From: an uncultured Porphyromonadaceae bacterium
GTDB taxonomy: Bacteria; Bacteroidota; Bacteroidia; Bacteroidales; CAMTPD01
NCBI GenBank assembly: GCA_947074265.1
Contig: CAMTPD010000018.1
Coordinates: 1 to 11,041, forward strand
Direction: 5' to 3'
Length of the DNA: 11,041 nt
Each line of letters starts with the position of its first letter. Within the stretch, counting starts at the first letter, position 1. A program made the position numbers and the translations under genes. Below are positions 6,503-11,041 of the stretch, piece by piece. Under the pieces are notes generated by a model that worked only from the letters and a program-made list of their open reading frames with translations, had not been told where the DNA came from and searched no databases.

Positions 6503-7279
6503 TTACTCTACTTGCTTTGCAAGAAAGTCGCACCACTTATCCATGCCGGCACCACTTTCGGCCGATACTTCAAAGATTTGCAAGTGATGATTTACCTTGA
6601 GGATATTGGCCTTCAAGACTTCGATATTCGTCTTTAGGTAAGGCGCAAGGTCTATTTTGTTGATCACACAAATATCGGCTTTGTAAAACATTTGCGGATA
6701 CTTCAACGGTTTGTCGTCGCCTTCGGTCGTACTTACTACGACTACTTTATATTGCTCACCCAAGTCAAACATAGCAGGACAAACAAGATTACCTACGTTT
6801 TCGATAAACAACAAGGATTTATCTGCAGGCTTGAGTTCTTTTACTGCATTGTTTACCATTTCGGCCTCAAGGTGACACCCTGTTCCGGTATTGATCTGAA
6901 TGGCTTTTGCTCCGGCAGCTTTGATACGATCGGCATCGTTGGTTGTTTGTTGATCCCCTTCTACTACGCAAATAGAATACTTGTCTTTCAACATCGATAC
7001 GGTCTTTTCCAGTAATGTTGTCTTGCCCGATCCCGGCGAACTCATCATGTTGAATGCGCAGATCTCTTTTGCTTCAAAATAACCCTTATTGCGCTCTGCA
7101 AACTGATTATTCTTCGAAAGCAATTCTATCTCTACAGCAACACGTTCTTGGTCTGCATCGTGATGATGGTGGTGATGCTCATGTTCGTGAGCATGATCGT
7201 GATGATGGTGTTCGTGGTCATGATCGTGGTCATGATGATGATGTTTTGAATGATCGCTACAACTGCATGTTCCGCACAT
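6503..7279 (-). CDS. hypB: HypB, hydrogenase nickel-incorporation GTPase
   Basis: HypB is the GTPase that, with HypA, inserts nickel into the large subunit of [NiFe] hydrogenases in the cytoplasm. The 258-residue product shows the G domain clearly: P-loop SSPGSGKT at 80-87 (K86, T87), GDQQTTNDA at 108-116, ENVGNL at 160-165 and the guanine-recognising NKID at 207-210. The interface metal site is present as C135-H136 and C167. The N-terminus carries a CxxCxC (C2, C5, C7; like the CxxCGC high-affinity nickel site of E. coli HypB but with serine for glycine) and then a histidine-rich tract with 21 histidines between residues 10 and 40, alternating with Asp and Glu. Such tracts store or buffer nickel. 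It is last in the minus-strand group, 21 bases after hypA. Confidence 0.97.
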   Translation of the reverse strand: MCGTCSCSDHSKHHHHDHDHDHEHHHHDHAHEHEHHHHHHDADQERVAVEIELLSKNNQFAERNKGYFEAKEICAFNMMSSPGSGKTTLLEKTVSMLKDKYSICVVEGDQQTTNDADRIKAAGAKAIQINTGTGCHLEAEMVNNAVKELKPADKSLLFIENVGNLVCPAMFDLGEQYKVVVVSTTEGDDKPLKYPQMFYKADICVINKIDLAPYLKTNIEVLKANILKVNHHLQIFEVSAESGAGMDKWCDFLAKQVE

Positions 7280-7300
7280 AGTTTTTTACTTTTAAGAATG

Positions 7301-7651
7301 TTATTTGTCTTTATCTATTACTAACGATTTTATTCGCAATTCTTCGCCTTTTAATAGCCTCGTATTGCTTGATTCGCATGTAGGGCAATCTGCAAAAAGA
7401 GAATCAGGCCTGAATGTAATACCACAATCTGTACATTTCATTTCAGCCTCGATTATATTGGATACTATTTTTGTTTTTGCCAAATTTTGTCCGGTTAGGA
7501 CAGCATTGAGTGAAAAGTTGAAACACTCGAAGTCGAGTCCACAAAACTCACCTAATTCTAATTCGATCTCTGTGATGGACCCTGCACCTCGTTTCTTTGC
7601 TTCATCTTTTGCTATATCGACAAGGCTCATCGCGATGGATAGTTCGTGCAT
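7301..7651 (-). CDS. hypA: HypA, hydrogenase maturation nickel metallochaperone
   Basis: HypA binds nickel and, with HypB, delivers it to the [NiFe] hydrogenase large subunit. The 116-residue product has the usual length and begins MHELSI: the N-terminus, H2 and E3 form the nickel site. The structural zinc site is made of two CxxC pairs, C73-C76 (KCTDC) and C89-C92 (DCPTC). The frame is open further upstream to 7726, but that would overlap hypF and add 25 residues before the invariant MHE, so the ATG at 7651 is the start. It begins 11 bases after the hypF stop and ends 21 bases before hypB, so the three are almost certainly cotranscribed. Confidence 0.96.
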   Translation of the reverse strand: MHELSIAMSLVDIAKDEAKKRGAGSITEIELELGEFCGLDFECFNFSLNAVLTGQNLAKTKIVSNIIEAEMKCTDCGITFRPDSLFADCPTCESSNTRLLKGEELRIKSLVIDKDK

Positions 7652-7662
7652 ATGTTCATGAA

Positions 7663-9918
7663 TTAATGTTGGTAAAGAGAAGCAACGATTGCCGCCTGAC
7701 CTATAGATATAGCTCCGTCGTTGCAAGGGTATTGCTCAGGAAAATACGAAAGAATCTGAGCGTTGTCATATTTGTTAACCAATAATTCGAGAAGAAGTTT
7801 ATTTTGAAAACAACCTCCGGACAAAACAACTTTGTGAAGTTGCTCTTTCTCAAGCTGGAAACAAGTCATTTGAAAGATCATTTCTGCCAATGTATTGTGA
7901 AACTTCATTGCTATTACAGACGGACTTACACCTTCTTCGATGTCAGTAAGGACTCCTTGTAATAACAAAGTCGCATCCAAGGGATGCTCTGTATCTATTT
8001 CATATAGATCCTGTACAGATTTGTCGGCAATATGCTCAAGTTTGATTGCCGCCTCAGCCTGATACGTATTGATATCACAAAGAGAAATTAGCGAAGACAC
8101 CGCATCAAACAAGCGCCCTGCTCCCGACGATCGAGGCGAATTGATACGTTGATCTATCATCTTTCGCAGCATACCGATTCGCTTTTCGCCCACCCGTGTT
8201 ACAAAGGATTCGGGTAGTTGGGCCTGCGGCAACAGTTCGTGCATATACGCAACTGCCATACGCCATGGTTCGTGCGAAGCAACATCTCCACCCGGAAGAG
8301 AGATCGGTGTAAGGTGCGCCAAGCGTGTAAATTTGCTGTAATCACAACGCAATATTTCTCCTCCCCAACTTGTATCGTCGGTTCCATATCCTACGCCATC
8401 AAGGATAATTGCCAACACTTCTTCGTCGAGCTTGTGTTCGAGCATACATGCTGCTGCATGGGCATGATGATGTTGTACGTGTATAAGAGGCAGGTCCTTT
8501 GCAAGTGCATATTCCAATGCAAACTTAGACGATAAATACTCGGGGTGCATGTCGCATGCCAATACACGCGGTGTGATGTGAAAGAGTTCGGTAAATCGAG
8601 ACAGCGACTCTTGATAGAATGCAAATGTATCCCAGTTCTTAAGATCACCGATATGCTGACTTACGATCAACTGATTAGCTTTCCCTACTGCAAAGGTATT
8701 GCAGAGTTCCGCACCGAAGGCTACGATGCCATCCATGCTTTTGGGTGTAAATAGCGGCTCGGGAACGTAACCTCTCGACCGACGATATACGACTGGCTTC
8801 TTTGCTGCAAATGCAACAACAGAGTCGTCTACTCTATTTTGAATATCTCGATTATGATGAATGAATAGAGATACATGTGAAGCGAGGTTTTCTTCTGCCG
8901 TATGTGGCGCAATGTAGATAGGCTCGGAGTGGCAATTTCCGCTTGTCATTACTAAAACTTTGGTATTTAGCTGATCGAACCAATGAAAATGAATAGGTTG
9001 CGATGGCAACATACATCCCAGCGTTGCCAAACCGTCATTGACACCTTTGGCTAATACTCTTTTCTGCTTCAACAATACGATAGGACGACGCCATGAAGAC
9101 AACAACGCTTCTTCCTCTTTATCGATATAGGTATAGGCTTTTGCCGCTTCTATTGATGAAAACAGCACCGCGAATGGTTTACTATCACGTTGCTTCAAAG
9201 CGCGTAGTTTGGCCACAGCTTTAGAATTTGTTGCGTCACAAACCAAATGGTAACCTCCTACTCCACGCACAGCTACAAGATTACCTGCATTAATTTCTGC
9301 CGAAAAACGATCAAGTATTTCTGTATATGAGAAGTCACCGGGAGAATTTATATAATATGTAGGACCACACGAGTTACATGCAGTAGGCTGAGCATGAAAA
9401 CGGCGGTCTGAAACGTTGTGGTATTCGTGATCGCAACGGTTGCACATAGCAAAGGATTGCATGGTTGTATTTTTCCGGTCATAGGGTAATGCTTTCACGA
9501 TCGAAAATCGAGGACCACAATTGGTGCAATTTACGAAAGGATAACGTCGCCTATGCTGTTGAGTCTGGATATCTCTAAGGCAGTCTTCACACACTGCAAT
9601 ATCGGGCGAGACTTGTGTTATGTGAGATGTTGCATCAAGACTATGCATGATTTCAAATGAGTCATAGTGAACTTGTTCTTCAGGCTTACTCACATTCATT
9701 TTATAGATAAATGCAACTTCCGGCTTTTCTACAGCTAGACGATGCATAAAATGATCGAGTTCTTCAGACGACGCATTTAAATCGATATAGACACCATCGG
9801 TACGATTCGATACATTTCCACAAAGATCCATCTCTTTTGCCAGTCTATATACAAATGGGCGAAAACCGACCCCTTGTACAAGTCCCTCTATATGTAGCGT
9901 ATAATGTAATTTATTCAT
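7663..9918 (-). CDS. hypF: HypF, carbamoyltransferase for [NiFe] hydrogenase cyanide ligands
   Basis: HypF turns carbamoyl phosphate into carbamoyl-AMP and passes the carbamoyl group to HypE, the source of the cyanide ligands of the active-site iron. The 751-residue product is full length. It has an acylphosphatase domain (about 4-92) with GLVQGVGFRPF at 12-22 (R20) and N38; four CxxC zinc-finger pairs at C110/C113, C131/C134, C159/C162 and C181/C184; a YrdC-like domain (about 200-385); and a Kae1-like domain with VQHHHAHAAA at 481-490, ILDGVGYGTD at 505-514, SGGCFQN at 700-706 and NDGAISIGQ at 733-741. The ATG at 9918 is chosen because the acylphosphatase domain begins directly after it; an ATG at 9948 would add ten residues. 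It is first in the minus-strand group. Confidence 0.97.
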   Translation of the reverse strand: MNKLHYTLHIEGLVQGVGFRPFVYRLAKEMDLCGNVSNRTDGVYIDLNASSEELDHFMHRLAVEKPEVAFIYKMNVSKPEEQVHYDSFEIMHSLDATSHITQVSPDIAVCEDCLRDIQTQQHRRRYPFVNCTNCGPRFSIVKALPYDRKNTTMQSFAMCNRCDHEYHNVSDRRFHAQPTACNSCGPTYYINSPGDFSYTEILDRFSAEINAGNLVAVRGVGGYHLVCDATNSKAVAKLRALKQRDSKPFAVLFSSIEAAKAYTYIDKEEEALLSSWRRPIVLLKQKRVLAKGVNDGLATLGCMLPSQPIHFHWFDQLNTKVLVMTSGNCHSEPIYIAPHTAEENLASHVSLFIHHNRDIQNRVDDSVVAFAAKKPVVYRRSRGYVPEPLFTPKSMDGIVAFGAELCNTFAVGKANQLIVSQHIGDLKNWDTFAFYQESLSRFTELFHITPRVLACDMHPEYLSSKFALEYALAKDLPLIHVQHHHAHAAACMLEHKLDEEVLAIILDGVGYGTDDTSWGGEILRCDYSKFTRLAHLTPISLPGGDVASHEPWRMAVAYMHELLPQAQLPESFVTRVGEKRIGMLRKMIDQRINSPRSSGAGRLFDAVSSLISLCDINTYQAEAAIKLEHIADKSVQDLYEIDTEHPLDATLLLQGVLTDIEEGVSPSVIAMKFHNTLAEMIFQMTCFQLEKEQLHKVVLSGGCFQNKLLLELLVNKYDNAQILSYFPEQYPCNDGAISIGQAAIVASLYQH

Positions 9919-10052
9919 TTGGTTAGAAAGGTTGAGCTGAATTGACAAAACACTTTTGCTCTCTAATTGTTTATTTAATATTCACACTGTTGCTGTGTAT
10001 CTTCAATAATATTACACAACAACGACTATGTAGATAACCAAAAATAAAGATT
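9919..10052. promoter_or_regulatory. 134-bp divergent promoter region between hypF and hypC
   Basis: Both hyp groups must be transcribed outward from here. On the minus strand TATTTTTG (plus positions 10039-10046) matches TAnnTTTG exactly; it would give hypF a leader of about 110 bases. On the plus strand TATCTTCA (9998-10005) is a weak -7 candidate for hypC with two mismatches. No clear -33 elements and no recognisable regulator site are seen. Confidence 0.4.
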
Positions 10053-10319
10053 ATGTGTTTAGCTATACCCGGAAAAGTTGTTTCAATGGATGTTTCAAAT
10101 CCAGACTTTACAATGGCTTCTGTCGACTTTGGTGGAGTGAAAAAGAATATTTGTGTGCAGTGGATCGAGGTAGAAGAAGGTGATTACATCCTTGCTCATG
10201 CCGGTGTGGCGATATGCAAAGTAGATACAGAAGAAGCATTAATTACAATACAAACCTTTGCCGATATTGCCGAAGCTCTTGAGGCAGAACAAGCCCAACT
10301 TGCTAATGAAATACGTTGA
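10053..10319 (+). CDS. hypC: HypC, hydrogenase maturation chaperone
   Basis: HypC carries the Fe(CN)2CO unit with HypD and then holds the hydrogenase large-subunit precursor during iron insertion. The 88-residue product begins with the signature MCLAIPGKV; C2 is the essential residue exposed once the initiator methionine is removed. It continues with the OB-like beta domain and DYILAHAGVAI (44-54, H49), which is conserved in the family. The C-terminus is a helix rich in Ala, Glu and Gln. Length is at the upper end for the family. Its last 14 bases overlap the start of hypD, a sign of translational coupling. Confidence 0.97.
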   Translation: MCLAIPGKVVSMDVSNPDFTMASVDFGGVKKNICVQWIEVEEGDYILAHAGVAICKVDTEEALITIQTFADIAEALEAEQAQLANEIR

Positions 10320-11041
10320 CGAATACCGAAATAAAAAACATTTTGATACTTTGGTCGAGGCCATTCATAAGAAAACGACAAGCAAGTGGCGACTTATGGA
10401 GATATGCGGAGGACAAACTCATTCGATTGTAAAGTATCAATTGGATAAAGTTTTACCTCAATCGATCGAATTGATTCACGGGCCTGGTTGTCCGGTTTGT
10501 GTTACTCCAATCGAAACAATTGACACTGCCATTGCATTAGCTGCAAATCCGTCTGTAATCATTGCTTCTTTTGGAGATATGATGCGCGTACCGGGCACAA
10601 AAGACGATCTATTGGCTGCAAAGGCTAAGTTTGGCAACATCAAAATGCTTTACTCTCCACTCGATGCTCTCACAATAGCAGAACAAAACCCAGATAAAGA
10701 GGTAATTTTCTTTGCAATTGGATTTGAAACAACAGCGCCAATACATGCAATGACTGTAGCTACAGCCAAAGCTAAAGGCCTTTCAAACTTCTCAATTCTT
10801 TCTTCTTTGTTTCGAGTACCTCCGGCTATTGAAACGATCTTCTCCGATGAACAAAGCCAACTAGATGGGTTGCTTGCCGCCGGGCATGTTTGCTCGATTA
10901 TGGGAACTGATGAATACCTACATCTTTCACGAAAATATAATATCCCTATTAGTATTACGGGGTTTGAACCGGTAGATCTGTTATACGGTATTTTGAAGTG
11001 TGTAGAACTACTCGAAGATAAAAAGGTCGGTGTTACAAATG
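10306..11041 (+). CDS. hypD: HypD, hydrogenase maturation iron-sulfur protein (partial, cut by window end)
   Basis: HypD is the [4Fe-4S] scaffold on which HypC and HypE help build the Fe(CN)2CO group. The frame is open from the ATG at 10306, inside the end of hypC, through the last base of the window: 245 codons of a protein that is usually about 360 residues. Family motifs are in order: MEICGGQTHSI at 31-41 (C34), GPGCPVCVTP at 59-68 (C62 and C65), SFGDMMRVPG at 88-97, IGFETTAP at 138-145, and GTDEYLHLSRKYNIPISITGFEP around 200-222. The three cysteines correspond to those needed for HypC/HypE interaction. The segment SLFRVPPAIE at 167-176 has no histidine before VPPA, where I recall one in many HypD proteins. 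The iron-sulfur-ligand C-terminal region lies outside the window. Confidence 0.97.
   Translation, partial: MKYVDEYRNKKHFDTLVEAIHKKTTSKWRLMEICGGQTHSIVKYQLDKVLPQSIELIHGPGCPVCVTPIETIDTAIALAANPSVIIASFGDMMRVPGTKDDLLAAKAKFGNIKMLYSPLDALTIAEQNPDKEVIFFAIGFETTAPIHAMTVATAKAKGLSNFSILSSLFRVPPAIETIFSDEQSQLDGLLAAGHVCSIMGTDEYLHLSRKYNIPISITGFEPVDLLYGILKCVELLEDKKVGVTN

Noticed and set aside
7157..7258. Possible DNA tandem repeat with CAT/GAT units
   Set aside because: It is explained by the His/Asp-rich coding tract of hypB and has no regular unit length.
7054..7281. Open frame on the plus strand opposite the HypB histidine tract, rich in Asp, Arg and His
   Set aside because: It is the antisense shadow of repetitive His/Asp codons in hypB.
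8199..8754. Several 60-105 residue frames within hypF on both strands
   Set aside because: All lie inside the well-supported hypF gene and show no domain or leader of their own.

Overview
The window looks like a piece of a Bacteroidales chromosome (phylum Bacteroidota). The supports are several lipoproteins with a lipobox followed by acidic residues, the absence of Shine-Dalgarno sites in favour of A-rich leaders, one perfect TAnnTTTG promoter element just before a gene, and gene families typical of the phylum. A Parabacteroides- or Porphyromonadaceae-like member carrying a [NiFe] hydrogenase would fit, but that is inference from gene content only.

Layout. 2-109: the last 35 residues of an outer-membrane barrel, probably a porin. 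250-606: a small thioredoxin-fold protein of the ArsC/Spx/YffB type, closed by a strong terminator. 607-1002: intergenic DNA with a cluster of related inverted and direct repeats around the core CTTAGACA(C/G)GTA. 1003-4171: three tightly spaced co-directional lipoprotein genes, namely a metzincin-like zinc protease and two diverged tandem copies of a beta-propeller-like protein, followed by a terminator. 4315-5814: a 499-residue protein of unknown function with its own promoter element. 5919-6116 (minus): a 65-residue two-helix membrane protein, convergent with the previous gene across a bidirectional terminator. 6117-6502: intergenic DNA with two hairpins built from the same near-palindrome in opposite orientation.

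6503-11041: [NiFe]-hydrogenase maturation genes in two divergent groups. hypF-hypA-hypB runs on the minus strand and hypC-hypD on the plus strand (hypD is cut by the window end), separated by 134 bp. HypF makes the cyanide ligands from carbamoyl phosphate (with HypE, not in this window), HypC and HypD assemble the Fe(CN)2CO unit, and HypA and HypB deliver nickel. HypB carries an N-terminal metal-binding extension with CxxCxC and 21 histidines. The hydrogenase structural genes and hypE are not in the window.

The least explained part is the three-lipoprotein operon. It reads as a cell-surface unit that pairs one protease with two propeller proteins. The two repeat clusters (729-826 and 6374-6451) are the main non-coding structures that the genes do not account for.
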